From: Nymphaea colorata
Lineage: Eukaryota; Streptophyta; Magnoliopsida; Nymphaeales; Nymphaeaceae
Direction of reading: 5' to 3'
NCBI RefSeq assembly: GCF_008831285.2
Contig: NC_045148.1
Span: 13,742,802 to 13,806,801, forward strand
DNA length: 64,000 nt
Translations under genes and position numbers: made by a program
In this document: piece by piece, positions 49,004 to 62,192 of the stretch
Layout: every line of letters starts with the position of its first letter
How positions within the stretch are numbered: the first letter of the stretch is position 1
The notes under the pieces: model-generated
Databases searched by the model: none
The model's input: the letters and a program-made list of their open reading frames with translations, nothing else
Told to the model about the DNA's origin: nothing

Positions 49004-49774
49004 CTAAAATAGTGAAAAAACTTGCCCGGAAGCCCAGTCGACTGGCGGCTTCCGGCCAGAAACGTCGTCCCACAATCTGACGACGTTGCCGTTAAGCACC
49101 GTCAGGTCCAGGTTATGGTACCACGGCCACTCGGCCTCCCTCCCAACCAACGGCGCGAAACCGCAGGCGACAGCGCAGTTATCTGCGTCAACGCAATTTC
49201 CCAACCCGCAGAAGCCGAACCCTTCGACAGCTCCAAAGCATCCATCGCCACCAATATCATGTCCGTCGCCGTCAAAATAGACATCGAACTTCCCCCTACC
49301 CTCCTCGCAGAGAGTGCATCCGACCCTCCCCATTTCCGATACGTATTCCGAATCGCCCTCCCACCTCCGGAAAAACAGACCGGACGGATTCCTCGCCATA
49401 CTCGTAGGTGGGTCCCGTCCTGCCTCCCTGCAGTCTCCGTTCATGCAGAAATCAAGACTCCCGCAGTTCGACTCGGAAGACGGGGAGACCGACGCTGTAC
49501 CAGAGCGAACAGGTACGGGGGATGGAGGGGTTTGAAGATGAGCGGATTGGGGATGGTGCTTCCCTCCATCGGGGTTTTCCGGCGACGTTGCTTTCTGGAG
49601 AGATTCATTTTCCCCCCGAGAAGGGGCGGCCCCGGATACGGCCTTGATCCTCCAGAGGCTAATTGCCGCGGTTAGGATGGCGACCCATGTCCAGAGGTGA
49701 CTCACAGTGCTTAAGGAGGCGATGCCTCTGTAGCTCAGGACGAGGGTCTCTAGAGAAGAGCTCAGAGGATCCAT
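49004..49774 (-). CDS. Uncharacterised plant protein with an N-terminal membrane segment
   Basis: A single-exon 256-residue frame. Residues about 26-43 (SHLWTWVAILTAAISLWR) form one hydrophobic segment, suggesting a membrane anchor or signal-anchor. A Ser/Pro-rich linker follows, then a Gly/Asp/Cys-rich region. A tryptophan-rich C-terminal block contains YHNLDLTVLNGNVVRLWDD (219-237). That ending resembles an uncharacterised plant family I have seen before but cannot name with certainty. The GC-rich codon use and high-quality open frame argue it is real. On the gene strand the leader is CT-rich (a GA tract at about 49818-49832 on the plus strand) and a weak TATA-like CATAAAAA lies about 110 bp upstream. 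No function is assigned. Confidence 0.75.
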   Translation of the reverse strand: MDPLSSSLETLVLSYRGIASLSTVSHLWTWVAILTAAISLWRIKAVSGAAPSRGENESLQKATSPENPDGGKHHPQSAHLQTPPSPVPVRSGTASVSPSSESNCGSLDFCMNGDCREAGRDPPTSMARNPSGLFFRRWEGDSEYVSEMGRVGCTLCEEGRGKFDVYFDGDGHDIGGDGCFGAVEGFGFCGLGNCVDADNCAVACGFAPLVGREAEWPWYHNLDLTVLNGNVVRLWDDVSGRKPPVDWASGQVFSLF

Positions 49775-52700
49775 GGCTTGATCAACAGAAAGAGAGGTAG
49801 GGGTGGGGAAGAGACAAAGAGAGAGAGAGAGGGCTTGCGCCTAGGGTTGAGTTGTGAAGTGGTTGAATGGGGGTGATTTGGTTTTTATGAGGAAGGGGAG
49901 AAAGTATCGGCCGTCGGATTTCGACGTGATGGGATCGGACGGAAGATGCTGGGAATCGGATGAGCGGAGATGCCGAGAAAAGATGCCGATGCCATTTGTG
50001 CCTCTACGTGAGACGTAGGTAGGTTAAGACATCCTCACGCACGTGTATGGAGGAGCTCCTTTGGCTCTCCTAGTTTCTTTTCGTTTCCACAGATCTGGCC
50101 AGACGAATATTGTGGAATATCCCTTCTCTGTTTGCGAGTGTGTCTTATCATCCCGATATTTCTGGATAATCAGAGAATTTACTGTTTCAACCATAATTCA
50201 CCGATCCGGTTACCGGCATGGCCGAGTCAGCGACATCTGCGAGCGTATGCCAAAGAAAGTACACGATCCAGCTGCTAACATCTAGACTTTCATAATCTAA
50301 TCTTAATTACCAGTTTTCCCTTGCCTCGGATCTAAAAACTCTGACGATCTAAGATTCCCAGATTTCAGGTTGCCATGAATTTCACCATAAAAGTTTTGTA
50401 CATGAATGTCATCATAAACTCATAACTGCTCATGCATCTTAAGATCCATAAATTTTATGTAAAATCGTTTCGTTTTGATTTGAAATTCATGAATTTGAGA
50501 CATAGTGAATGAAGATCTTAAATTTACGGCAGCAGTTTGATAGAAAGACAAAGTTTAGGTGACATAGTGAATGAAGATCTTAAATTTACGACAGCAGTTT
50601 GATAGAAAGACAAAGTTTAGGTGCAGGTCTTCAGATTTAAGATCTGAGATAATCAAGCACCCCCTTGCCTACTTGACGGCCTTAAGACAAACTTCATGAG
50701 AAAGTCGTATGGACATGTTTTTGTTAACTAAGTAGCTAGGATAATCACTTATCTTATTATATTCCCTACTGTACTGTAGACCAATGTTGGCGAATCAGAT
50801 TTTGAATCCTATCCAAACTTTTAAAATCCAATATATGGGCTGTATCGAGACATGCAATCAAACATGAAGTGGGTATCCAAATACTTTACTACGCAAACAT
50901 ATATTGTACTAGTGGATTTAAACACTTTCGGATGTTGTTGAATCTTAATCAGCATTAATACAATTAGTATTTTTTTTCCAAGGTGGTTGTGTGTACATTT
51001 TTTCATCAGATTCTTCAAGCTTACTTGCAGTTGTATGGATTCTTTGTTGCCCAACAAATTTTTTTTTTTTTTTAGTTTTTGATGCGACGGTTCTCGAATA
51101 CACGACCTATTAAAGGAAATGTTTTACGTACAAGCGACTCGGTTGTCTGATAGTGGTAATTTTTTTGGGCACCACTCAGTTAAAAGCGATTACATGATCT
51201 GTTTGAAACGTACATCCTTGTCCATTGTGACGAGGACAAAACCGAGTCTACTTGAAAGTAAAGAAGCAGATCCTGGAAAATCTTTTACTCCAAGAAGAGC
51301 TCATGACCGAGGTAATTTCCTCAATTCCCTCCCTTCCCTGATCATTTAGAAAGTTAAAAAAAAACTACAATATAAAGTACTCATTCATTCTTCAAAGTAG
51401 ATGATTTGCATAATGGCAGGCTTATTGAAATCCTACCCATGACTACCAATTAATGCTCTCCACATATAAATAAATAAAGTGGTTAGGCTCAATTTTATAG
51501 CCGGAGAAAAAAGGTCCGGTGAGGTATCCGGCTGCCACTGGTGCACAGGTTTCGGAGCTTTAAAAAAAAATGAAGCAATAATATGTTTGTTTTTATAGGT
51601 TAAGTGGATTATTTTATTCTGGTGGGCCACCTGAATCAGTTCCCTCGATTTTTGTGCTTACCTACTTGTGTAGATTTTGGTGGCCCCCCGGTCCTTGCTC
51701 CACCGCACGCTAAGCGTGCGACGAATGAAAGGGTGCTCTTCATACTCACGTTCGGTTCGACGTGGTGTTGCAGATCTTGGAGCGTTAGATAAGGAGATCA
51801 ACGGCTCAGATGGGATGGTCACTTGAAATTGCCAAGCGGTAGGTGCGGCCAAATTTAAACTAGAATATTTAAATGGATTTACCATTTTGTCAATTTAAAT
51901 AGTTTAATTAATATATTCGTAAACTATAAAATATTTTTCCGAGTCAGAGGGATCATATTAATTAGTCTTAGAAACCTACACCTCTTTTGATGATTAGTAC
52001 AAATTAAAAAGAAAGGACTTTGCGCTATTTTAACACTGTTGAAGTTAAATTACATACACAAGTTTTACTATGGGAAATGAACGTGGAAAGATGGATAAAG
52101 GAGAAGCTCTTACAAAAAGAATCTGAAATGTTTTAAACAAAAGGTTCAGTTTGAGACCGCTTTTACAGTTTTAATAATTAATTTATGAATGTAATTGCAA
52201 AATGGTCCTCCAAAATCAGTTTGATTAAGTAAAAGAGAATAAAAAAAAAGGATGCAACTATGATAGCGATGTTCGTGCTAGAGTCCTGATAGATCAATCA
52301 GAACTGAAGATCAAATTAAAGTTAGGTAATTACCAATATCCACCAAAGCATTGGAATACGCGTATTCAATAAGAACAACACTAAAGGCTGCATATATAAG
52401 TCTTAGTGTGAGCTTCACTGCTCATTAATGGCGACGCTTACTGCACATCTCACAGGTAGCTGGTGAGGTACAGGAAGGTTCGAGGATCATTGACTCCATC
52501 TTCTTTTAAGATCATAAGAGAAAAATATAAGTGTTGTTCTGTTTTTTTTTTCCTCTTTTTGATAGTTTATGTGGAAGTTTTTCAGAAAAAATCAATCTAA
52601 ATTAACTCTCAGTAGTAATACCTTACATTAAAGCACTAAACCCTTGCAATATAAAAGTTGTAGTAATACCGAAACTGGGTTATCTGCACGTAACTCCATC

Positions 52701-55700
52701 TCCAGTAATACTCTATATGCCTACTTTTAATTCTAGATGGTACACCCAACTTTAACTTGCCAAAAGAAAAATTAGTACGTTCATAAAGATGGAAGAATTC
52801 CTGGACAGCTACGGCCCACCCCAGCAGCCAACCGGCCTTCCTTTTGTGGGTGGGTTTTTTTTTTTTGGCTATTTCATGCAAGAAATTGAAAGTGGTACCA
52901 AAGATCGCCAAAATTTTCTTTTTAACAAACAACTCTTGGAGAAGGAAAGCCTGGAGTGGGCATCCATTGCCAAGTCTTACAAGGACAATACAACAACAAT
53001 TATGTTCAATTCAGCAGCCGAGTGGCAAGGGGGGCCACACTCTATCCTAGCTCTTCAACTTGGCACTTTTCATGTTCTTCATCAACATTGTCTCCGTAAC
53101 TAATGATGTGAATGAATCGAACCTAGAATAATTTGAATATTTTTGTCTGAATAAGTTCAACTTCAAGCAACAAAATGACAGATCTCGAAAACCAAAGTAG
53201 AACCATTTGGCAATTAACTGGGCATCAATTTTGAGGTCAAATTTATCTTATGCGCATTGAAGCCTTCTAGTCAGCCATACAAGCACTGGTACATGACTAT
53301 GCCATAGGAAGAGGACAAGTTTGGTCATTAGCTTGGAACCACGAAAAACAAGAGATTTTGCTGTCAGCAAGATGATATCGTGTACATCAGGAATTGAAAA
53401 TCTATCCATTTGTTTGTTGGCAAAATCCCGTATATGCAGAGAGTTGTATGGAACATAACCCCGTTCTTTTTACTATTTCTGATTTGCTAGGTTACTTTCA
53501 GTCGCTATCAATATATTTCTTTGTATGATTTAAACGACAGATTAGATAAACACCAACATATAGTTTTTTGTTTGTATACTGGTCAAGTCAAAGAAAGTAT
53601 AATTTGGCAATTGTTCATCACTGGTACATGGAAAGGGAACAACCAACTCCTGAGAGTTTCTTCTGAAATTTATGTGCCATGTTATGTTACGAAATACAAT
53701 ATCCACCAACAAGCATGTTCGTGCTTCGTGTCATGAGACGCGTTATGAATTGTGGAACTTGGCTTGCTCTGCCCCGATGTCTGCAACCAGAAATTCGCGT
53801 TTCTACATAAATTTTTGCAAATGCCAAAAGCTGAAATCTTCAAGTTCTACATAAGCATACGATCTGTAGTTGGATCCGGTGCGACCTAATTGCATTCCTT
53901 TCTTCTGCAACTCAGCACCAACGTTTAAATGCAACATGTGTGTTGTTCCCTTGGGCTCTAAGGCCCAATTGACTGCGCAATCAGGGCTACAATAGATAGA
54001 TAGACAGGAGTTAATGTGCTAGGCCACATTTCATGTGCCATTGGTGGAGTAGTTGAGGAGTTCATGAATTCACTCCTCATGTTCCATGATTTCAATCATA
54101 CTTCCTACTGGTGCAGACCAGTCTAGCACTAAATAATTGGGTCCAATTATATGTGACGAACTGATTGATTTTGCAGCGACCCATCAGTTGGTGCGATGGT
54201 AAAATTACAAAGTCAGATAACAGGTTTGAGTTCTACAGGATGCAAGAGATACTTTGGGCCCCCTTCTCAGGCTGAAATTCCAAGCATTCTGGGACATGAT
54301 CAGATCCAACGGCAGTGGCTATTTAATTGAAAGATTCTCTTCAATTTTGTCACAGTAAGCTGATTAATTTTGAGACAAGACAGGTTCGTCACAGATTTAT
54401 TGATGCATGGCAGTGACCGCAGACGGCGAATTCAACAGATCTGTTTGAAGCCTTCAAGTTGAAGGAGGTCGGGAAGGTGACTACCTATCTTCATCTTACC
54501 AATTAAGTAAATGAAAAAAGGACTGTTGGGTGCAGATTCAGTCTGTCTATTTGTGTGAAGAACTTCCATTTCCAATTTGTGAAAACTTGATTGAACATAA
54601 ATGCACTAAAGCATTCAAGTCTTCCTTGGTGGCAATATAGATTTTGCTGTCTGATGGTATGGACACAATTAATCCCTCCCCAGCTACTGCATCTTAGTTA
54701 GCTTCCACAACACTATGTTTCAACCCTGCGGCAGGAGACACCTCTCGCAAGTTTCATATCTGTATCCTTTATTTACATTACATCGGTAGAGTCCTAAGCG
54801 AATAAGTTGAGATGATACATGATGTTGACGAGTCTCAAGTTAGAGGACCCTCCACCCACTGCAGAACACATGGCCAAACAAGGACCAAAAATTACCAACC
54901 GTCCAATGGACGGCCGGCTCTCAAATTGTTTACCTGATCTGATTGGCCGAACGAAAATAATGCAGTTTTAACAAATGATATTTTAATCGTTCCTTGGAAC
55001 CAAGTCGGTGAGAAGACGACGTATATGTGAGTAGATTCAGCTTACTCTTATTTACAAACTAGTTTTTTTTTAAATGTTCAAGAGAGTTTACTCAACTGTC
55101 GGGGCAAGGGCCAGTAGGTGGCTGGTTCTCGTTTCGAATTCCCATGGCATCAACCCTCTCTGTTGCAAAAGGAGCGCAATCAACGTGCAAGTGTTAGATG
55201 GAAGCTTCGGCCTTCTGTCCGGCAATAGGAAACCCTGCTCATCCATTTGTATATGATAAGTAGTTTTTCTTGTTAAAATTAATCAATTGAACCTTACAAG
55301 TAATTGCTTGTTCTATTTTGCCAATTTTTAGCAACTCTCAAGTTCATCAGACTTCTTATCATTTTATTTTTTGATTCTCTTACAACTTCAATCTTTTAAA
55401 TTTTCTGATTCGATTGGAATTCTGCTGATTCTGAATCTTCTTAGAAAATGGTTTCAATTCATAGAGTAATTTCAACAGCATTGAGTTTCAACGATCAAAC
55501 TGAATTTGGGGAAGTCGTGCACCACCGGCCGTTCAATTGTGCGTCATTTAGGATGATGGGTGACGTCAGACTGGAGAAGTGGTTCTGTATTGATTGACGG
55601 TGATCCATATGAATTGTTTCCTGGTCGGTACCCAAAAGCTGTGCTTTATTGAGCACTACTTTAGCTTAATCAAGCAGTCAAGCAGTGAGGCAACAAATCG

Positions 55701-56749
55701 ACCTTCCATTGTTTTGTTGTCACATCTGACTATCTGAGCATGCATCGGGTGATTTGACAAAGTTAAAAATTAATGATAATAATAGCTTCATGCTTTCTGA
55801 AAGTAACACCGCCCTTCTCTCATGGTCAGACCAAGAAACTTGCTTTGTCCATAGTTGACACATCCAAACATTATATCTAGGGAAATCTTCATATGGGGGT
55901 CCCCTTTTATTACAAAACTAGAAATATACTTGAGTTTCTGCTTTGAAAATTAAATGAAGCACGAAGGCAACTAGGTGGATTTTGTTATCCCAAACCTCCA
56001 TCCAACTGCAAGGATCACAATTTGGTCCAAATCAAAAGATAACATACTGCCCAGTAGACCCAAACTGCTGTGACTAAACCTACGTTTGGGTCCTTGCAGA
56101 AATGGATGATGACCTTCAACAACTCAGGAGCCTACCCAAGATGGTTTCACTTTCATACTTTCCAATTCGCGGTATTATCCATGCCAACTGAAACAAGTTG
56201 TTGAATCTTTCCGTCCATTCTACGGATCCATTAGCAGATCTTTCAAATAATCACAAGGAAAGATCCACATGCTTGTGGTGAACATCATATACAGCTCATT
56301 TCTCGTGTCGAATCAGATCAATCCAATAGATTCAAAAATTTACAGTGGCTTGCTGAATGACCATATCTGAAGCCACATTGAACTAATTGGAAGAAGCACA
56401 AGCAGAAGAAAACAACTCAAAGGTGAATATTTCCAAGCTTGGTTGGCGATATGGATCGATGCGAGAGGCATTAACAACACACGTACGACCCGTTTTGGGC
56501 TCGCTTTTGTAGATTGAATTTTACTGGAAAGAGGTCCTCTAACTCATCTCCTGCTATTTGTCTTCCTTCTCTTTCGGCAGGCAAATTACATAATGGTTGC
56601 TTTCTTGCTTTCACGTGATGCTAATAACGACGAACTTCGTCGACCTTGAAATCGACGTGCTTTTACTATGGATGATTTATGTAGGTAAGTACTACATCAT
56701 TCATGACCTCCATTAATGAGCCACACATTTGAACGAGTGGAACAGAACA
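49775..56749. other. Intergenic, no supported gene
   Basis: Long AT-rich spacer. The first ~200 bases are the promoter and leader of the uncharacterised gene. A precise 62-bp tandem duplication lies at 50499-50622. The frame at 52789-53103 has no motifs and runs through a T-homopolymer, so it is not called. I see no LTR or transposase remnant that I can name. Confidence 0.5.
50499..50622. repeat. 62-bp tandem duplication
   Basis: Two adjacent units (50499-50560 and 50561-50622) begin GACATAGTGAATGAAGATCT and differ at one base, which suggests a recent duplication. Confidence 0.92.
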
Positions 56750-56899
56750 TCTTTTACTTTTTATGTCGCTTCTTTAAAGTAGCAACAAGAATGTTTGAGA
56801 AAAATTTCGCTTAACGTGGTTCGATAGATGACGATGTCACAAGACACCCTACGCTGTGTTGGAGATAAAACATTTGTTCTCATATACCTCACCAACATA

Positions 56900-57256
56900 T
56901 CAAAAACAGGTTGGTTTCGCATCGTGTACGATCAAATGATTGTTTTCCTCGATAATGTCCACTTTCGAATTTGGTTTGTAAAACAACATAAAGCTATATA
57001 TAATTAGGGATCCATATATTTCTGTCCACATATCTATGAGTCCATATTTTTTTATAACTAATGAACTAATCCAATGGCCCCACTCTTTCAAACGTAGACA
57101 CACATAACTCAAAGTTGCAAAGTGGCAGCGGTAGTAGACAGCTAACTCATGATCATAAATGTAAAACGTTAACGTAGATGGATTCACCTCTGCCAGACTA
57201 CTAAGAATTAAAAATATATCACTAAAAGCACTATAGACTATTGTTAAAAATACCAT
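56900..57256 (-). pseudogene. Antisense ORF in repeat copy 1, possible gene remnant
   Basis: 118 codons, related to the frame at 57737-58015 in copy 2. It shares DIFLILSSLAEVNPST and YDHELAVYYRC-like segments. The stretch ending KKYGLIDMWTEIYGSL weakly recalls the end of plant F-box-associated domains, but this is a visual impression. The copies differ in start and stop positions, so neither need be functional. Confidence 0.25.
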
Positions 57257-57736
57257 AAACCATTACCACATCATAAACAGTGCAATTGCATTTTTAGCAA
57301 CTTTTTTTAAGTAGAAATTTTTAACTTTATCCTGTGTCCATCCAACAGCATGGGGCACGTACGCATCAAGTTTAAGCTCTCCCATTCACCCATATCAAAT
57401 GGTTACTTTTTCTGTCGCTTTTTTAAAGTTGCAACAAGAATGTTTGAGAAAAATTTCGCTTAACGCGGTTCGATGGATGATGATGTCACAAGACACCCTA
57501 CGCAGTGTTGGAGATAAAACATTTGTTCTCATATTGCTCACCAACATATCAAAAACATGGTGGGTTCAAGCCGATCACATCGTGTACGATCAAATGTTTG
57601 TTTTTCTCCATAATGTCCACTTTCGAATTTGGTTTGTAAAACAACATAAAGCTATATATAATTAGGGATCCATATATTTCTGTCCACGTATCTATGAGTT
57701 CATACTTTTTACAATGAATGAACTAATACAATGGCC

Positions 57737-58015
57737 CTACTCTTTCAAACACGGACTCACATAACTCAAAGTTGCAAAGTAGCAGCGGTAGTGGACAGCT
57801 AACTCATGATCATAATTGAAAAACGTTGACGTAGATGGATTCACCTCTGCGAGACTACTAAGAATTAAAAATATATCACTAAAAGGACTATAGACTATTG
57901 TTAAAAATATCATAAACCATTGCCACATCATAAACTGTGCAATTGCTTTTTTGGCAACTTTTTTTAAGTAGAGATTTTTAATCTTATCTTGTGTCCATCC
58001 AGCAGCATGGGGCAC
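57737..58015 (-). pseudogene. Antisense ORF in repeat copy 2, possible gene remnant
   Basis: 92 codons, with an N-terminal extension (WTQDKIKNLYLKKVAKKAIA) that lacks an ATG-initiated counterpart in copy 1 although the DNA is similar. It ends early at a stop codon where copy 1 reads on. Family unknown. Confidence 0.25.
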
Positions 58016-58040
58016 GTATGCATCAAATGGTTTTGTTACT

Positions 58041-61000
58041 TCCCCTTTTCATTTTTCAGGCAAAAAAATGCTAGGTCCGACTAAATGAGTTCGATCGGGC
58101 TCACTTAAATGGTAAATTGTAGACTCCAAACCGAACCTACACGTGATAGCAAGCCATTAAGAGCCAAAATAGATTTCTAAGACAAACACCCGTGTAGTAG
58201 CCAATTAGTATTTGCCTTTGTGCTTTGGACCAGCTGGGTTTGTTGGGCTGCAAACTCTACCTTGACTATTGACGCTTAGTTGAACATGGATTCGTGCGCA
58301 TAATATAAAGCGCAATTGACATGAACGCATAATTGAAGGTACGAACGCATAATTAAAGGTATGAAACAATATGAATCTCGCTTTTGCTCTAGATTTTCAC
58401 TTACAGGCCTTAATCTGACCCCTAAGCCATCTAACTAGATAAAATGAGATGCAGGTTTAGAAGAAATTAAAAGAGAAGAACAGAAGCAGGGTTCCTCTTT
58501 TGTAGTCCTCGCTGCCTTTGGAGGCCTAGCTTGGATTTAGAGGCTTTCCAGGTTTTTTTCTTACGCTGCTGCGGTCTAAATTTCTTTTTGCTAGAGAGCA
58601 AATAGAATTCGTCAAACTTTTTTTTTTTAATCACCGGAGGGTTCAATACGCACTTTGGCTAGCTTTGCGGTTCAACTGCAAATTTTGGAGGAAACAAGAC
58701 CTAGACTTTTCTTTGTGCACATACTCTTCAATCTTTACTCCTCATCTTCTTAGTCATAGTCTTCATTCTTCATTCTTATGGTATTGAGAACATCGTCTGC
58801 ACGCCTACTAGTAATCTTAAAGTAGCAAATAGTTTAGCTCACTCCGCTCTTACTTTGACTAAGTTTTTTTCTATTTTCTCTTTGTTCAACTTTAGCGACC
58901 CAGGTCCTGTGAGTGTGTTGGCGCACTAAGAGAGAACAAGAGTTTTGCCAGTCGTTGTTACGATGAAAAAACTGCCAATCCTGCAACCCTTGATCACTTG
59001 CTCAAGATTTTAAAGGTAGAAAAAGTTGTGATGAAGCAAAATACTTAATGAGCTGCCAGGCAAGGGGGTCAAATGGCCAATTAATGACAAGTCTGGCACC
59101 CTGTACGCTGGCTTAAGCCAACGGTTTAGACCTAATGAATGCTTGGGCCACGTTTCCAGCAGCCAAGCAGGTCAGCATCTATACATTTATTTCCTTTTTT
59201 TTCTCGTTAAAACTTATCGTATCATTGTGAAAAAAAAAAAAAAGAGATTCAAGGTTGACGCATTTTGCTTTATTAGAAAAAAAAAAATAGAAATGTTGAC
59301 TGGTAGCGCTAACTTTAGAGATATGGAAAACCAACTGGAACAGACTTGGAAATCAGTAACTTTATTCTCTGTGTACAATTTGTTTGTCATAATGCATACT
59401 GATTTGCAAATAGATTGCGTATGCATTTAACTACTTATTAGTTTGACAGCCCATATGTAGGCCAGTTGTTGAGTCTCAGCGAGGATATCAGCACGTCCGA
59501 TTTGAATTGGACATTTGACTGAACCATTTCGAAAAAAACAGATGTGGAAAAAAAAAATTTAATATCTGAATAAGAAATAGGATCAAATTCGGATTTAAAA
59601 AATGACATATCCAAATGTACATAAATATTCAATCGGATTTGAATTTGGATTTGGATTAGATTTAATTTTAAATAAACATCCCATATCCAATGCTCTTATG
59701 TTTTGAAAATCGGCCAGATTCAGTTCAAAAATTAGATTCTCATAAAGATGTAAACATTGAGTTCAGATCAGATTTGGATTGTAAAATCAGATTTTGGATT
59801 CAGATATGATTTTCCTTTGTTTGTATTCAAATATGAATATGTGTCACAAAAAAGGATGTAGTTAAAAGTATATTCAATTCAAATCTGACCGGTCAACATC
59901 CTTAGTCTAGCTATCTCCATTAGAAGCGCTTAAACCCATGAAGCTCAGTCGATTGACAAGCTGGGATTGGATGCCAAGCCCGGCTATAGGTCATTAGTCG
60001 GCCAGTCAAGGCTTATTAAAAGTTCATGAGTCAGTCTGGCGCTGGCCGGACCTGACCTGTTGTGCACCCGAATAAAAAATAAGCGAGACTTTCGCTTCCA
60101 TTCCGCGGGGAATTTAGAATGCACAACACAAAGTTCCAGAAATCCAACTGAATGGTGTAGTCACGTATTTTTTCAACACGTTAGTTAAAATACATAAATG
60201 AAAATAAAAAAATCACGTTGGTCTTCCTGAAGCTAGCTAGATTCGTGGATACCTAGATACAATGCATGGCTGCTCAATAATATACGCACCTTGTATACAT
60301 ATGATAATTAGAAAACAACACACATAGTTTATGAGTGTGTGTGTGATGCCTCAAAACCATAAGATCCAATAATCCCGTGATTAGTTGAATGTGAATTGTG
60401 ATATGCACATAGTGTATTCAATAAGGGTCGCATGCATTACTTTAATGTGTAAAAAGGAAAATTTAAGAACATAAAAAATGAACGATCAGTACAAACTAGG
60501 CAAAGCAGATCTTATGGTCGGCCCAAACACACAACGAAACATCGAGCATTTGGGTACTTGAAAAGATCAAAATGTCCTCGCAGGTCTACATGGAATGGTG
60601 ATGGCCAAGTTGAGAAGAATTCATATCCCTAGCAGTGACAAAACGGGCAAGCGCAAAAGAGAAAAACAGTAGTGATAAAATTGAAATTAAGGCACGCTTT
60701 TATGGGCGTGTCTGATTTGCTTCTTAAAATATACAAGAATTAAAAAAAATTCTCCTTTAACATGCACTTGACTCCCTCTGTGAATTTCCTGGCCCTGCAG
60801 ATTTCGTGACTCATACGGCAAATGTTGGTCCCTTAGAACCCTTTAATTAGAACCCTACACACGTCGTGCAAGTGCGCATGAGTGCGATGCTCATCTTGAC
60901 TCAGGAACCTAATAAAACAAGGAGGAGGTAGATGAAGGACCCATGCACATGCGTATTTGACTGATCAGATTTTCTCAACCTTTCCTAGGGTTCACATCAG

Positions 61001-62157
61001 TGTAGAAACTAATGAAAACTTTGGGAGAATCTTCAAGTTGGTGGTGACAGTAGTCTAGAGGGTAGCATAAACGGGTTTGAAACATACCTGCACCACCCAG
61101 AAAAGAAAATAAGAAGAAGCAAAGGAGAAAATTGAAACGATCAAAATGATTAGCATTTAAAGATTGCACATGAGAGAGCGAAGAATTTATAGTCTGGTTC
61201 AAACGAGAGTTCACATGTTCGTGTAAACTCATCCGTTCTTGTTGAACATGCCATGTTGGAGAGAAGCATAACCAACTTTATCTGTGTTCAAACTGTGGCA
61301 CTTTTGTGAGATCATCTTATACGTGTACACATTGCAGCAGAAGGAGAGACCCCAAGAAAATGACCGACTTTAGTTTGAATTCCAAGGTTGACAGAAGTGT
61401 GGATAAATATAAAGACGTAAACGGAAAAAAAATGTCAATCACCAGAAATTTCTCATGGTAGGGTCTCAAATTCCCACCATTTCCAACTTTCCGAGGATTA
61501 CTGGCATTTATCGGGATTGAAAACTTGGGGTCATTATAAGAAAGGAGAGAACGGAAAGGAAACGTTCAAACCTCAGTGTCATTGATTATGGGTTAGCTTA
61601 GCTGCTCTTAAATGTATTGCCACCTCAAGTTCCTTGAAAACTGTGGGGTTTCAAGTAGATCGATGCATTCAATGAAGCACCGCAAAGTTTAGCTGGTGAT
61701 CGTTGTACATAATCGATGAGATATAATATTACAAGCAAAACTTTTGGTGCGAGACGGCGTCTGGAGATAAATAGCTTATGACCTCTGATCGTCACTTCCA
61801 ACTTCACCAACGAAGGATGTCAAAAGTTAGCATCTGTTTGAATAGCAGAAGACAGAAAAGCGTCCAAGTTATTTCGAGGAAGAAAAAGACGTCCAACAAA
61901 GTGGAACCTGACTGTCCATCTGTCAGGAAAGTAATGTCCCTTGAACAAACCTCTTTAGATCTCATCTCACAGAAAGTGACATATATCAACCCTTATCATT
62001 GCATGTCTTAATCTTGTTTAGGATCACATAAGGACGTTGCTTTACTTTCTTGCTGATTATCATTGGAGAGTGAGGTAGGTGGCTTGTTGTTAAATATGCT
62101 TCAGATCAGAAGTGCCCAAATTAAATAGTACTCCTTCCATATAGTGTGTATATATAG

Positions 62158-62192
<35 letters not shown>

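Larger units (their letters stand above)
56750..58040. repeat. Two-copy tandem duplication, period 649 bp
   Basis: Copy 1 (about 56750-57398) and copy 2 (about 57399-58040) align nearly throughout, with substitutions and small indels. Shared words include TGTTGGAGATAAAACATTTG and AATTTGGTTTGTAAAACAAC. Both contain related minus-strand open frames (56900-57256 and 57737-58015). I see no terminal repeats that would make it a known transposon type. Confidence 0.9.

Noticed and set aside
49022..49675. 217-codon plus-strand frame over the uncharacterised gene
   Set aside because: Pro/Arg-rich antisense shadow with no membrane segment or motif; the minus frame is longer and coherent.
52789..53103. 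104-codon plus-strand frame
   Set aside because: It is partly a T-homopolymer translated as poly-Phe, with no motif.
55091..55150. tRNA-like GGTTCTCGTTTCGAATTCCC region
   Set aside because: No acceptor stem, D-arm or anticodon arm could be paired around it.
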